Positions 47,101-60,056 are shown, numbered from the stretch's first letter. The stretch is 64,000 bases of DNA from Bugulina stolonifera (GCA_935421135.1 OW285193.1:6628496-6692495); one strand, 5' to 3'. A program made the numbers and translations. The notes: a model not told the origin generated them from the letters alone.

Positions 47101-49391
47101 ATACCAATATGGTTAAAATGATCCCTAAATTAGTGATATTCTGTTGAGTTACTGAGATGGTGTGATGGATCGACTACCTGTACTTGTTACCTTTGTGTGG
47201 GCATTTACCTCTGTCTGATTTGCTTATTTATCATTTCTAGATTTGTGGAATATCATGTTCTATGTTTGTGGACGACATCAGCATGGACTACCCTGCAGTT
47301 AGTACAGCTTACATCTTGGTGACAGTAGCTGGTCTTCTGTTGCTCAACTATCTCTTCAGATACTCTGTAAGTGCCACCATGTTAGACGTCCAGGTTCATA
47401 GTAGTGAGTGTAAGCCTTTGAACTACTACAAAACGTGAATCATATACATACTCATATAGTAGATACTTTCTATTGTGATTGCCAGCAAACTAGCGTATTG
47501 ACAGAGAATTCTCATGCAGGTGAGATCGTACATGTAGTTTGTCAATGTACTATAATATTGAAATCATGAAGGAGACCTGATTTCCACTGTCGTCGTCATA
47601 ATAATTATAATATTATAGTTTATTTATGATCCACATGTATGTGAGTTAATAATAATTACATTTATGTTATAGTTTTATGATCTACATTGTATGTAAGTTA
47701 CACTACATGTACATGTAGCTTATACAGTACATTCTTTGGCTGCCACTGTTATTAAATTACTGGAAATTGTTTCAGTAATTTCTTTTATTCCATTACCCTA
47801 TAGTTATTGCATGGTAGAGTATATTATCACCTTTCCTTATGTAGATACTCCATGAAGAAAAGAAATTAATGACATGCTGTAGATCTGGTAATCTGATACA
47901 GATGCTGATGTTAAACATTTCATTGTGTCAGGTAGGTATATAAGTATAATGTTAATTCATCAAACATTCTATATGACAAGTAAACGAGTAAATTTACTCA
48001 ATACGCAGCATTCGTATGACGCCATTTCAATGTCAATCTGTGTGAAAATACCGTAAAGATTTGACAATATTTTCTTGGAAGATGAACCTATTCTATGGTT
48101 TTCTACTGAGAAGCCAAGTCTAGAATGATTCACACTGACGTTCACAGAAAAATAAGCAAGTTGCAACTTGTTGATTAATTGTGCTATGAACCACGAAATG
48201 AATCTGTTTTTGTAATCATAGTTATACAGAGCTGATACAATCGTAAGAAAATCTACAGTAAGTAGTGCCTCCCTTTCGTTGCATTCTTAATACTAGACAT
48301 CAATGCCTAGCTAGATAACTGTTGTTATTATCTTTGAATGGTGTACTAAAGAACTTCTTGGGGAGCTTTACCAAAAGTCTTTTGCTTCATTTACATGTAC
48401 CAGCAGAACTACTGAACTAATCTAATTGTTTTGGAGTTGTGTTATCCTACACAGTAGTTTTAAGGGGAACGCAACTCCAGTATGAAATTTTTACTAATGA
48501 ATCTTGGAGTTATCCGTCTTAGGTTGACAATCAGTTCTATGATACAAATAGTATTGCAAATTTAATAGTTTTGCAAATAGCCTCAGTGCAGTTGCTACTA
48601 ACAAAACACGAGTTGGAGTATATTGACTAGCAAGACATGACTAGCAACCACAGTCTACTTTCCTCTACACCTATGTCTTCTGCTTTTATAACTATCACTT
48701 GGAAAACTTCCAAGTAATTTGAGTTTTCACTTTTTGTGTTTTTCAAGCAAACGTAGTATAGCCACTTGTTATATTCACTAAAAATATAGAGGTATGGATT
48801 ATATAAAAGCCTACCTACCTACAATGTACCTACCTACTACTAACACTGCCTTCACCATTAGAACTAAATTGAAAATTAGGTATAATTGTTATTATTGCAG
48901 CTGTGTAACAATGGATGGTTCCTAAGTCAGCACTGGGTGTCGTCTCGCATACTGGTCCTTGAGGTAATCCTCACGGTGATGACTTTATTATTTCTACAAT
49001 GGAAGTTACTAAAAATATTTAGCAGTGTGTTTGGAAGTGGACTGGGGTTAAAAGGTTCGTTGCAGCTAAAATAATATAAATTAATTTATCAGGATAGAAA
49101 CGACTCTTAAATCGATTGTTACTGAAGGTGCAGTGGAGAAAATGATTCACAATATTAAAAGCTAAGCAGTTCGGCACCATTTTTTATAATGTGTGCATTA
49201 TTTAAATGTGCATATACAGTGTACATGTAGATATAATATGCATTTTGTACTGCTCTTCTTTAGTTAAAGAATTCCTAGATGATCATAGCACTGTAGAAGG
49301 ACGGAATATTATAGATGACAAAAAATGCGCAAGTGACAGTGAAACTTGCTCCTCTGCTGCATGGCAAAAGCTGCATCATATAGATTTGTAA
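44189..49391 (+). CDS. Four-helix membrane protein, paralogue 1
   Basis: The exons are 44189-44389, 47241-47366, 47845-47931, 48901-49054 and 49264-49391, encoding 231 residues (phases 0, 0, 0, 1). Predicted membrane helices lie at about residues 8-28, 57-77, 87-106 and 155-172. NYLFRYSIL and LQWK are shared with the paralogue at 52189, as is every intron position. The cytosol-like C-terminus is acidic and polar (KEFLDDHSTVEG) and ends HIDL. The listed ATG follows an acceptor-like TTTTATAG directly, and the paralogue has a further 5' exon, so the true N-terminus may lie upstream. I do not recognise the family. Intron 1 holds an LTR-like repeat and a SINE. Confidence 0.8.
45140..45592 (+). mobile_element. 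GTAACG dispersed repeat (LTR-like), intronic
   Basis: Starts TGTAACGGTTTTTGG. Shares AGCCTATGAGTGGTGCTAGG, GAGAGTGATCCGACCTAGAA, TATATAAGTATAGATGTATC and ACTTCCGG...GGAAGTTCCGGTAAAA with the other copies. A TATATAAG box is visible. Confidence 0.6.
45609..45851 (+). mobile_element. tRNA-derived SINE, family 2, with 13-bp direct repeat
   Basis: A box TGGCCTAGTGGTAAGAG and B box GGTTCGATTCC lie in a nearly complete tRNA-like head, followed by CATTGGTGGTGTTAGGA. ATACTAAATACTG flanks it on both sides (45596-45608, 45852-45864). This is either a target duplication or a tail. The same word ends the LINE at 25212. A second copy is at 63362. Confidence 0.8.
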
Positions 49392-49639
49392 ACTAAATTG
49401 ATTTAATTACTGTATTCTTCTCCGAGACTAAAGTAATATTGGCATATAAAGAAATTATTTTAATAACTTTATCACTAGAAATTAATCAACCCTTGGAATA
49501 CATATCTTAGCTGCAGTAATTGCGGCCCTGAAGGGCTAGGCTAATTTTAATTCCCAATTGCATAGCATTTTTAACAATATTAACAATAGTGAAAATACCT
49601 CAATATGCGTACCTAGACATTCATATGGCTGTAGTATAA

Positions 49640-49949
49640 AGGTGCAAACACACGAGAGCATTTTGGAGCGAATTTGATGCTAGCGATTCGTCAGGGGGCC
49701 AACGCTCTCAAAACGCTTGACCTGAGTCACCAGAAGCAGTGAGGCAATTCGCTTGACGCTGATTGGCTAGTAAACAAACTTAGTAAACAGAAACACATGC
49801 GTTATTTTGGTGTGAGTGAATGCTGAAGTGTCATTGGCTAATAGCGAATCGCTTCGCTCTCTGTTCGCCCTGTGTGTTTATCAAGTTCATAGCGTTTGAC
49901 GCTCGCTCTGAAAATGCTCGCTCCAAAACGCTCCCATGTGTTTGCACCT
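49640..49949. mobile_element. MITE with AGGTGCAAACACA TIRs
   Basis: AGGTGCAAACACACGAGAGC is inverted at the right as TCCCATGTGTTTGCACCT, followed inward by GAGCGA/TCGCTC. 310 bp and non-coding, 250 bases after the stop of the upstream gene. Confidence 0.85.
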
Positions 49950-51828
49950 GTAGCCTACGCAGTCAGATTATCCAAAAGGTTTAGTAGAGATTTTATATGA
50001 GTAATGTATCACTGCAAAATATTAGTATGCTAATAGGAGATAATTTAAAACATAAGGAGAGGGTAACTCTTAAAGGTGAATACAAAACATAACACTCTGT
50101 TAACATAATACATCGTAGTTGTTATTATGTTTCCGAATCAGCTAATCATGAGATTTAACTATGTATTAATTTATATTGCTGCCTTTAGTAACTTAATGAG
50201 TAATTTCTTTCTAAATACAAGAATGAAGCAGTACGTGTTATGTAACGACTCTCTTGCTGTATGGGGAACACAACAGAGTCGCAGATCAATGTTTCACACA
50301 CTACATTGTAAATACATTGTAGCTCATTACAGGCTTCAGCTTCTGTGATCTGTTAAACACAGCTAGCTGTACAACTGAAAAAAAAACATGATCATAAACA
50401 AGTAGAACCCATCCTGCAGATAGGTAAACTAATCCACCCCAGGTGATTAGCTGACTGACTCTCATTGGAAGTTATCTTCCCTTGCTTTCAATCAAGGGTC
50501 TAACCAAATACAATGGGATTCAAGTTCATCCCTGCTAATGGCTGTTATTGGTTTAGCCAAATTAAAATATAATTGGTTTTTCAACTATTAGCTGGGATAG
50601 ATGCCTTGAATGAAATATGATGTAGAAAATTAAGACAGATAAACTTAAAGGCTCGGGTACACCAGAGGCCGCTAGCTTTGGCAGAACAAATTCATTGTTC
50701 GTTAGCATGGCTCTATTAATAGGCAATGCTTGGTTTCATTTGCTGTTTTATTTTGTTGCTAAAAATTGGGATGATAATAACATATTTGTATAATTACCGC
50801 TGACTTGTAGATCATTATCGAGCTAGACTGGTAATATAGGAGAAATTTGATATACAGGTTATGGTATAAATTAAATTACCATAATTTAGTATATTGTACA
50901 CCAGTGTGTGACTTTTTACTATATTATAGCCCACACCAATAATAACTGTATTGATTAAAAGCAAGAAAAGATAACTTCCAATGAGAGTCAGTCAGCTAGT
51001 CACTTGGGGTGTATTGGTTGATCTATCTGCAGGGTGGGTTCTACTTGTTTATGATCCTGCATGTTTCTTTTCAATTGTCCTTATAAAATCAATCCTATGA
51101 TGAAAAAACCAGCTAATAGTAAATAATCTTGTTTCAGATAAACACATTATACTGATGTACAGGTGCTATATTACATTTAAAGTGGGAGTAGCACCAAAGA
51201 CTGGGAAGTCTTCCTGAGTTGTCCCCTCTTATATGAGCAGAGAAATATAATTGGAAACCATTTATGCTAAATTTAGTTATTTATTTCTCTTTCATCACTA
51301 ATATTGTTTTACCACAAGTAGTTATGTGTATTTTGGAAAAATACTGGAAAATAGAACACCCACTACCTCTATTCACCCATGGGAGTTTTTAGAAAATATG
51401 AAGAAGTTGTCTTATCATTGTAGTATACCTTCAAATAAATGAGAAGTTTTCTTGCTAATTGCACTTCATTGATGCTTGAAATAAAAAAGACAAGTGAATA
51501 TAGGTGGCCAAGTATCATGTTGTCAAAAGTGTAGAAGGAATTTATAAACTCTTGGTTAATAGAAAAGTTATTGAATAAAAGCCTCTCCATGTGCTTTATA
51601 ATAAGGTTAACTGGATCACTCAGATGACATAGACTGCCTTTGTTTGAGATCCATTTGTGGTAGATCGGTAGATGACATCATCTGCTGTTGCAGTGGCAGA
51701 CCATTTTGAATTGCTCTAAGCAAGTACTATTCAACAAGCTATTCAGCCTTTTGATTGGTTTTGGTCAATTTTGGAAATACTCCCTCTTTAAGATAAATAC
51801 GTAATCCTTTTGAGCCCTTTAAAATTGT
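49950..51828. other. Intergenic between the two paralogues
   Basis: AT-rich. 50647-50720 is a fragment of the ACACCAGAGGC MITE family. GAAAAGATAACTTCCAATGAG near 50970 is the inverse of CTCATTGGAAGTTATCTTCC near 50460, giving an approximately 570-bp inverted-repeat segment that may be another MITE. No exon recognised. Confidence 0.4.
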
Positions 51829-52144
51829 AGTGTACTAGTTAGTAGAGTATACTAGTATCACACTAGTCAGTAGAGTATGCTAGTATTGCACTAGTCAGCA
51901 AAGTAATACTCGTAGTGCACTAGTCAGTAGAGTATACTACTAGTAGTGCACTAGTCAGTAGAGTATGCTAGTAGGGCACTAGTAAGTAGAGTATGTTAGT
52001 TAGTGCACTAGTTAGTAGAGTATACTAGTAGTAGTGCACTAGTTAGTAGAGTATACTAGTAGTAGTGCACTAGTTAGTAGAGTATACTACTAGTAGTGCA
52101 CTAGTTAGTAGTGTATACTACTAGTAGTGCACTAGTTAGTATTC
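51829..52144. repeat. Minisatellite of about 30 bp, ACTAGTTAGTAGAGTATACT
   Basis: About ten units with variable ends. Ends 45 bases before the first exon of the gene at 52189, so it may lie in its promoter or a 5' intron. Confidence 0.9.
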
Positions 52145-52188
52145 ACTTGTTTCAGTTAAAAGTACTAATGTTTCCATTTCATTAGAAG

Positions 52189-55100
52189 ATGGATGTACTC
52201 TATGGATGGATAAGAGGTAACCCTGACGAATATTTACCACAGCCTACGCATGTATACACTGTAAGTATTCTTTTGCTTATGTAACATACTAGTAATATTT
52301 TAGTTGACTCGTTTCTCTCTATTTACTGACCAAACTGCTGTGGTAAACAGATATTTTGATAAAGTCAGTTCAAAACAGGCCCTCCAAAAAAGTTTGTTTG
52401 GTGAACATAAATTTCGTAACAGTACGGATTACATGTAGGAGAACACGATTTACAGGTAATTAATTCTTTTCAGTGTTCTACGATAATTAGTAGTGGCAAA
52501 AACAAAAAACTCGAAAAATTTAAATAAAAGCACAAATTACTTTAAAACTAGTACTTACTACTACTAAAAACAATAAAACTAATGCATTTCCTATTAAATT
52601 AAACTAGTGTTGTGTTCGGCTGAGTAGCTGAGGTGCAACCGTACAACATACAAGGAAAGAGGGAGTCAGAACCGGCTGACCAAGCAAGATGAAGGCCAGA
52701 GCTTGAGAGAGAGAGAGAGAGAGCAGGTCCATTATTGTTACGACTAAGCATCCAACATGCATTCATGTGAAGCAATGTAAAGGTCAATGGGGAATGTTCA
52801 ACTGGTTTTATATGGGCAGGGGCGTAGGTTAGAAATATTGAGTGGGGAGGCAGAAAGTTGGGTGGGAGGGGGGTGCGGGGGGTGGGGTGCGGGCCACCCC
52901 CTCAAATGCACGCGCAGCGGAAAATTTTCAACTCTGACTCTCTAAAGTGCAAAAATTAGACATAGCAGCATGCTAGTTCTAGCATCACTACAACAAGTAC
53001 TCATTACTACTTCTGCTTAATGCAGTTACTACTACTTGCAACAAGAGCGAAAGTGTTACAGTACTATTACTAGCTAGTAGAATTTTATAATAACTACAAT
53101 ACTGCGTGATTGTATCTTTTTACAAAGAGTCCATAGGCGCAAGTGTATTTTATAAATTAAAATTTTCAAATTTTAATAGGTGATCAGCAACTATTGTCAT
53201 TATAAATTAATTATTTTAAATAAAATGCATTTAAAATAAATATCTTTGCAAGAAAAGTGTGGCAGCCTAGCAAAGCTAAGATAATATTAATAGTATAATT
53301 ATATTATATATAAATTTAAAATTAAAATATTTCATTATTGTTATATTTATTATATTATTATATTTTTAAATTAGTATTTTTTTTACAATACATATTTAGT
53401 TGGTAGTAGTGAATGTAGCAGTAGAGTAGTAGCTGTCAGTGGAGTGGCTAGAATGAATAACTAAAATGAATGCAAACACTTCTAATTATAATTATTAAAA
53501 GAATGAATCATTATCATAAATATTTTATTTTTGAAAGAAGCCAAAAGAAAATAATATAAATATTGGAATGAAATTTCATGCACCTGCTCGTAGTCAGTGA
53601 CAGGGAAAGAACCACCTCATGGATAACAGTGACTTACAAATTGATTCACCTGATTCAACTGTTCACCACTTTTACTTTTGCATTTATTACTTTTTCCTTG
53701 GTATAAATAACTATTCATAAAAAATATTTATTCATTCATTCACAAGACCGCAAGTTTTTAACCTTGGCATAGCCATAGAGTCTTTTGGCAGAGCACACAG
53801 TTTTATGGACCCCTTTGTGTGCCACTTGCAATGTAGTAATTAATCCAAGATTACTGGTTATTGTTACGACGCAACACCATAGAGTTATTAGTAGAGTGAT
53901 AACGCCATAGAGTTATAACTAGAGTGATAACGCTTCAGTCGCAAACCGGAAATGAAGCAAATACTAAGGGAAAAGTCTCAAATTTTCAAAAGTAGTGTTT
54001 TTAGGCCACTTTATTTTGGCAACAGGGGCGGCAGTGCCTCCCTGCCGCCCCTTAAAATACGCCCCTGATGGGATATAACACTATGACAGATTATTCATTA
54101 ATTCTTAATTGTACAAATGATAAATACTAACAATAAGTCCAGAGAGAACTTTAGTGAACAGGAAATGGGCGTGTTGCTTATTAGCAAGTGTTACCCATCT
54201 GCAAAACATCAGTGCATATACAATTGTATGCGAGTTGAGGCCTTGTACATGTAATCTGTGGAGTTTCAAAATGGATGCTTTCTAAACAAACATTTTAAGA
54301 ATTTCCTGTTGTGGACTGACATTTTCGAAAAGTCTCATTTCCTATTTTCTATCCTTCCATTTGCAGAATTTTACGCTGATGGCAATTGTCTTGCAAAGTG
54401 TCATCCCGGTAGCTGGAATCTTGGTATCTATAAGCTATTTTTCAAACCAGAGTGAATTCAAGTCACACCTCAAATCTATGTGCAAAAGAGAGGACACATT
54501 ACTAAGATCTTATAATATGCTTACTGAGATGGATGATCTTCTCACTCTATCCACTGTACTGACGGTGAGGACTACACAATATATAACTTGGTGCATCAGC
54601 CCTGATAAAACACATCAGACAAAATAGTACAATATAATTATTTTACCTCAATTATTATATTTTTCCTTGGCAGTAGATTTATGTGACTGTATAATATACA
54701 ATACATATATATACATACATATTATGTGTACGCGTGTAGCTCAATGTGCTTAAGGTTAGCTGAACTTAGACCAAACATGTTTGTGAGTCCGAGAGAGGAA
54801 TACACTCAATTTAGTTGGGAAACAATTAACCAGAGAGCATTCTGTGATGTATTGAGTTGAATGAATGTGCGACTGTTCAAAAAAGACAGTTCAAACAGGA
54901 CGTTTCGAAAGTTGACAGTTCAACACCGGATAGTTCGAAACGCCTAACCCCGAACCCCAACCACCAGATTTCAACTAATTTTTATTTTTACTATTACTTT
55001 CTTTTATTTAATTAATTAAATTATATATCTATTAATTATTAATATTAATTATCTGCAAGTTGTGTGCTTCTAAATGTAATCTACACAGTTTCGAACTGTT

Positions 55101-58100
55101 CTGTTTTGAACTGTCCAGTTGTGAAACGTCCTGTTTCGAACGGTCTTTGTCGAAATGCTTCTTTATCGAGTTGAACCATTGATTTTTTTAAACCTTGATT
55201 GATGTGATAACAATTTGATGAGTATGGCATTCTGATTTCTATTTCAGATAATTGGAACTATGGGCTGTCTACTCATGAGCACTAGCGTCAACTATTTATA
55301 CCCATGTATTGGAATTGCATATGTCATAGTGATAGTAACTACAATTTTGACCTTCAATTACCTGTTTAGATATTCGGTATGTATGTAACTGTAAATATAC
55401 TGAGTGGAACTCAAGTGAATTGCTGCTGACACAGATATACATGTACATGCATATAATATAATATGCCTTTTGACCTAAATTCATCGTTTTTATCTTTTGA
55501 TACTTATAGAACTAAAGCTAACCATATGTCTAAATATGCTTTATTAATGCAATTATGAGAAAGTTATGCATAGCCTATGCATAGCCTATGCATAGCCTAT
55601 GCATAGCCTATGCATAGCCTATGCATAGCCTATGCATAGCCTATGCATAGCCTATGCATAGCCTATGTACATTACAGATATTGTATGAGAGGAAAGGGCT
55701 GTTGATGTGCTGTAAAGCTGTCCAATACCTGCACCTCTTCTTTCTCCTCCTCTCAGCAAAGCAGGTCAGAAAAAACATAGAACTTTCCTGCTGCATGCAG
55801 TCTATATCAGATCTTATGTGCACAGGAGCTAGTGGAAGCTGTATTTGAACTTAGTGCATGCAGGTAGCCATGTATTTTTATGAGTTGTAAAAATAACACA
55901 TCCTTTGCAGATTTGATTTATACTGTTTTTTCTGCTTTCTTTTGCTATGGACTACTTAATACAATACTGTACTTGACTTGAGAACAGTAGGATAGGATTT
56001 TTTCAGACTTTGAACCTTCCAAAACCACTTTTGGAAACTGTAATACAATTTCTTGCCTACAAAACATCATATAAATGTATATTAAAAATGGCCAAACCAA
56101 GTAGCCAAGCAAGGTAGCGATGATATGATGGTTGCCTCGTGTGCAGCTGGCTCAGAGCATGTTTACTGCTCACCGGTGAAGCTTCCCTTTCTATGGCATA
56201 TTGTTTCGCTGTTGTCGTGGTGGCATGCTCTTTTCACTGTACATGTAGGTGTTGTAAAGGCCCCAGGTTTAAACCCCAGTCAGGGACTGCTATTTTCATG
56301 GATGGGAAACACTTCTCCGACTGCTCCAAAATAAATTCTTTGCTTAAAAAATGTCATATACATTGTAATTGCATAACAGTAAATTATGGCAAAATATAAA
56401 AACAAACAATATGAGCATGCAGTAAAATACAAAATCCACATTTAATAAAAACGGCCAGAAGTATGTCCTGAATTGATTAGGTATGAAATATTGACCACCT
56501 TTTGACATCTTGACAAAGCAATAATACTTTTGTGGAGATGATACTGCCTTCCCCATAGCCTCAGAACACAAGACAGTTACTAACTCTCATGCTACTTTCA
56601 GTGTCATAACTACTTTGTAGTTACTGCTTCCCCAGCTACTTTGCTACTTACCAATGTAATTGGCATGACATGTGCATTAATCTTAGAAATCAGTATAATA
56701 ATAACAGTCATTGTGCGCCATTGTGTGTATCAAGAATGGCAGAGAAATGTATTAATAATTCTTGCGTAATCGTTATTATGTAATGAGTATAATAGTTTTC
56801 TCTTCTTATAGTTGCTGCTGTTGTTTGTATACAGTAGTAGACACTTTTCATAGACTTATGTGGCTGACTGACCATTATCCGCAGTTATCCTTTATTTTCA
56901 CTTTCCCTAGTATGCTGTGGAATCCATTAAGGTGGTTGCTACTATGCCATTAATGCTGTTGAGGAGTTCTTACATTGGTATAAGACATTGTTTAATTCCT
57001 GTGCATATTTCACTAATCCAGGACAACTACTATACAAGGGCTGGCCTTGGAGAGACAGGGTAGATTGCCTGCAGAGTACAACACTAAACATATCTAAAGG
57101 CTAGGGTGATATTTATTTATTAGTTTACCTTTTAGTTCTTGGTACTGAGGACTCTTGGGTCTTGGAGTTAGCCGCTCTTGTGTGGCATAAGCTAAGGTGG
57201 ACGAAGCCCACTGCTTAGGATCTTGCATTAACAATTGAGCACTTGGACTTGTATAATTGTACCAGAGGTCCTATGATAGTTAGTCATCCTGCTAGGTTTT
57301 TCTGTTTCGGTGCGCTGCCACCCTGCTCTGTCTGAGCCTTGTAATCACACTGGGTCAGCAATGAGTCATATTGCCTAGGCAACATGTGTGACTGAGTACA
57401 GAATTAGAAAAAATTAACAAATAGGTTAAAACTGGTTCTATTTCGAACAATGAATAATACAGTAAGTTTATATAGGTTAAACTGAAAATTAAATTACATC
57501 CTGGCATGAAGTGGTAAAGAAATATGAATAAAACAGGAGTAAGTTGGCCATCCCAGATACAGTCAGACACACCTAAAATAACGGAAGGAAACATGGTTGA
57601 CTTGCCAAAAAACTTTTTGAATGCATAGTGCAATAGTATAATATTGTAATGTTTGTGTAATGGTTTCTCTCCTTGTTATAATGTATCTTTATGCTGTGCT
57701 CTAGACTCTGTCCGAATCTCTCAATGTCGTCCCTTTGCTCTATTCTGGAGTTGTCTCATCCGATTTTATCATACATAACTCGCACATATCGTACATAACT
57801 CCCATAATCATCGTACGTAACTCCCTCTAACTACTGTATGGTCACCTCTCAATAAGTATTATAAATGCAATTGTGCTTGCAATTTATACATGGATATTGT
57901 ACCTCTCTTTAGGTGTCAACCAACGATTGGCTAATAAAAAATCATCCCATACCATACCATCTACTTGTTCTAGAGATTATCTGTGCAATATTAGTCATCC
58001 TCTACGTACAGTGGAAGTCAATGGCAGCAGTACGCCTGTTTAGAAATGGATTCCCTGATAAAGGTTTGTTAACAAAATTAGTGAATTAAAGTCATCCTGT

Positions 58101-58785
58101 CATGCTGATCTGGTATTATATTGTATAATTCAAAGCATGTTATACTCATGCTATAGTAATCGGAATACAGAAAATCCTGAAATGCTATTTGTTTAATCAA
58201 GTAGGTGATTCATCAGTCATTCAGCCAACCATTCATATCATTATTTCAATGGCCCATTCACATTATGGTACTTGGTTTTACTTTACTTGTTATACAATAA
58301 ATTGTATCAGGAGTTAATAGTGATGTAGCGCATTAGTATCACAAAGAGCACATAAATCTAAATAATGCTGCAGTTGTACTAGCATTTGAATATCCGAACT
58401 GTGCGGCTGCTTGAAAAAGACAGTTCGAAACAGGACATTTCGAAAGTGAACAGTTCAACACTGGACAGTTCGAAACGCCTAACTCCAAGCCGCACTACCA
58501 GATTTCAACTAATTTTTATTTTTAATATTATTTTCATTATTTAGTTAATTAATTAAAATTAATTATCTGCAAGTTTTGTTCAGTTTCGAACTGTCCTGTT
58601 TAGAACTGTCCAATTGTGAAACGTCCTGTTTCGAACTGTCTTTTTCAAAATGTCCCTTTACCGAGTTTCACAGCCCCATTAATACTGCATGGTGAATTTG
58701 TTTCTTTGTAGTGAATTCACTTTGGAATGATAAATTCTGTCTGGATGATAAGACATCAATGGACTGTACTTTTATAAAGCATTAG
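52189..58785 (+). CDS. Four-helix membrane protein, paralogue 2
   Basis: The exons are 52189-52260, 54367-54564, 55248-55376, 55678-55764, 57913-58063 and 58712-58785, encoding 236 residues (phases 0, 0, 0, 0, 1). Membrane helices are predicted at about residues 28-48, 83-102, 109-130 and 178-195. Shared marks with the gene at 44189 are FNYLFRYSIL, a CC pair in exon 4, LVLEII/LVLEVI and VQWK/LQWK. Exon 4 has the same length (87 bases) in both genes. The first exon (MDVLYGWIRGNPDEYLPQP) is preceded by TTCCATTTCATTAG, an acceptor-like sequence, so more 5' exons are possible. Introns carry a 1.25-kb transposon, two MITEs, a SINE and an 11-bp minisatellite. AATAAA is 90 bases after the stop. Function unknown. 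Confidence 0.8.
52817..54067. mobile_element. DNA transposon with CAGGGGCGTA TIRs
   Basis: CAGGGGCGTA at the left and TACGCCCCTG at the right, with ATGGG flanking both sides. A G-rich block (52850-52905) and an AT-rich interior; no transposase frame. It lies in intron 1 of the 52189 gene. Confidence 0.75.
54871..55176. mobile_element. Palindromic MITE, GACAGTTCGAAACAGG family
   Basis: Homologous to 26557-26818 and 58397-58671, with GTTCGAAACGCCTAAC and CCAGATTTCAACTAATTTTT shared with the latter. Intronic in the 52189 gene. Confidence 0.8.
55565..55668. repeat. 11-bp minisatellite TATGCATAGCC at a 3' splice site
   Basis: About nine perfect units that end some ten bases before the acceptor ATTACAG at 55677. 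The usual pyrimidine tract is therefore absent. Confidence 0.95.
56160..56400 (+). mobile_element. tRNA-derived SINE, family 1, diverged copy
   Basis: Shares ACTGCTCAC.GGTGAAGCTTCC-like 5' sequence, GGCCCCAGGTTTAAACCCCAG and AAATTCTTTGCTTAAAAAATG with the copy at 15371. Confidence 0.7.
58397..58671. mobile_element. Palindromic MITE, GACAGTTCGAAACAGG family
   Basis: Left CTTGAAAAAGACAGTTCGAA; right GTTTCGAACTGTCTTTTTCA. Lies in the last intron of the 52189 gene, 40 bases before its last exon. Confidence 0.8.
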
Positions 58786-58874
58786 ATGTATGAGACAAGA
58801 GTCTATCTACTGTAGCTGACAATGGCAATAGTTTATGCTAACATTGAGATTCGCTTCAAACCAACATTCATTCC

Positions 58875-58880
58875 AATAAA
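58875..58880 (+). promoter_or_regulatory. Poly(A) signal of the 52189 gene
   Basis: Canonical AATAAA 90 bases after the stop codon at 58785. Confidence 0.6.
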
Positions 58881-58981
58881 ACAGTTTAGTGCAGAGAAGA
58901 GGAAAGTTAAATGCTCACTGACTCTGTTCTACATAGCTATTAATATACGTACATGTACTTGTAAATCAACAGCTATATGTA

Positions 58982-58998
58982 GGGGGGGGGGGGGGGGG
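58982..58998. repeat. 17-base poly(G) run
   Basis: Uninterrupted G17, able to form quadruplex structures and prone to length error. Confidence 0.95.
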
Positions 58999-59762
58999 AG
59001 GACAGAGATGCAACCATATTGTAGGAACTTCATTTACATACATTTATCAAAAAATTCAAATGGAGGTCAATTTCGTTTTCTCCGAAAGTGTTATCATTTA
59101 GCCTCCCTCAATAGTAGTAATGACTAATGAGTTCTCTGAACTTGTGAAAACACTTTTCCCTCTCAAGTTAATTATCCAGGAGCGAGCCGCACCAGACACA
59201 TGTGTGAGCTTTTATTGATCTCTCATATTAGAGACGAACTGCATGCATTGCCTTTCATTCATTCTTAATGTATTTTTTATTTACTATGATTATTGCACCC
59301 GTACTTTAGCGTAGCTGAAAGAGCAATATTACATTGTACTCGTTTACGCAATATTATGATTCTAAAAGAAGTATGTACTGAATAATGATATTATTCTTTT
59401 AATATAATTAAGTAGTACTGCATTTTATTGTACATGTATTTAATGATGATTCCCTCCGCATAAAAATAAATAATGTAAATATCCCATAAAGAATATTGCC
59501 CAGTGCTATCAATGTTTTAGTGGAAATTAATTATGATTGCGTAATGTGAAGATTTCCCATGTTTCACTGTGCAAAGTACACTCACTAAATAGTAGATGTC
59601 CAACTACTGATGATTGACCATGTAAACTTTTGGGCTTATACTTTATGTCGCATGGCATTAATTCACATGGAATATTTTGCATTGTGTGCAGTCAGAAATG
59701 CTGTAATGTAGTCATGCAATGAAAACATCAAAATATTATATGTGTATCAGTACTAAAGAAAT

Positions 59763-60055
59763 CGGCTACACGAGAGGCCGATTGATCTTTTTTGGCCTTC
59801 AGAGCCTTGTTCTAGAACAAATTGGCTCGCCGTTTGTTCGGCTATGCAAATGTCAAAATGTTGGTCTTTTCAGGCCACGACATCACAAAGCGTTGTTCTG
59901 ATTGGTTAATATTAGGTACAATGAGTCTAATTATATGTAATTTCTTTAAAATAAGCTTTGGTGATTGGCTGGGTATTAATCAAGGCCATTAGTAGAGCCA
60001 TACCAACGAACAACGAAGTTGCTCCACCAAAGCTAACAGCCTCTCGTGTACCCAG
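59763..60055. mobile_element. MITE with CACGAGAGGC TIRs, copy 2
   Basis: Left GGCTACACGAGAGGC, right GCCTCTCGTGTACCC. Interior homologous to 18470-18770 (AACGAACAACGAAGTTGCTC). Probably complete. Confidence 0.8.
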
Positions 60056-60056
60056 G

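Noticed and set aside
58822..59127. 101-codon plus-strand open frame with a Gly run
   Set aside because: Lies in the 3' region of the membrane-protein gene and depends on the G17 homopolymer.
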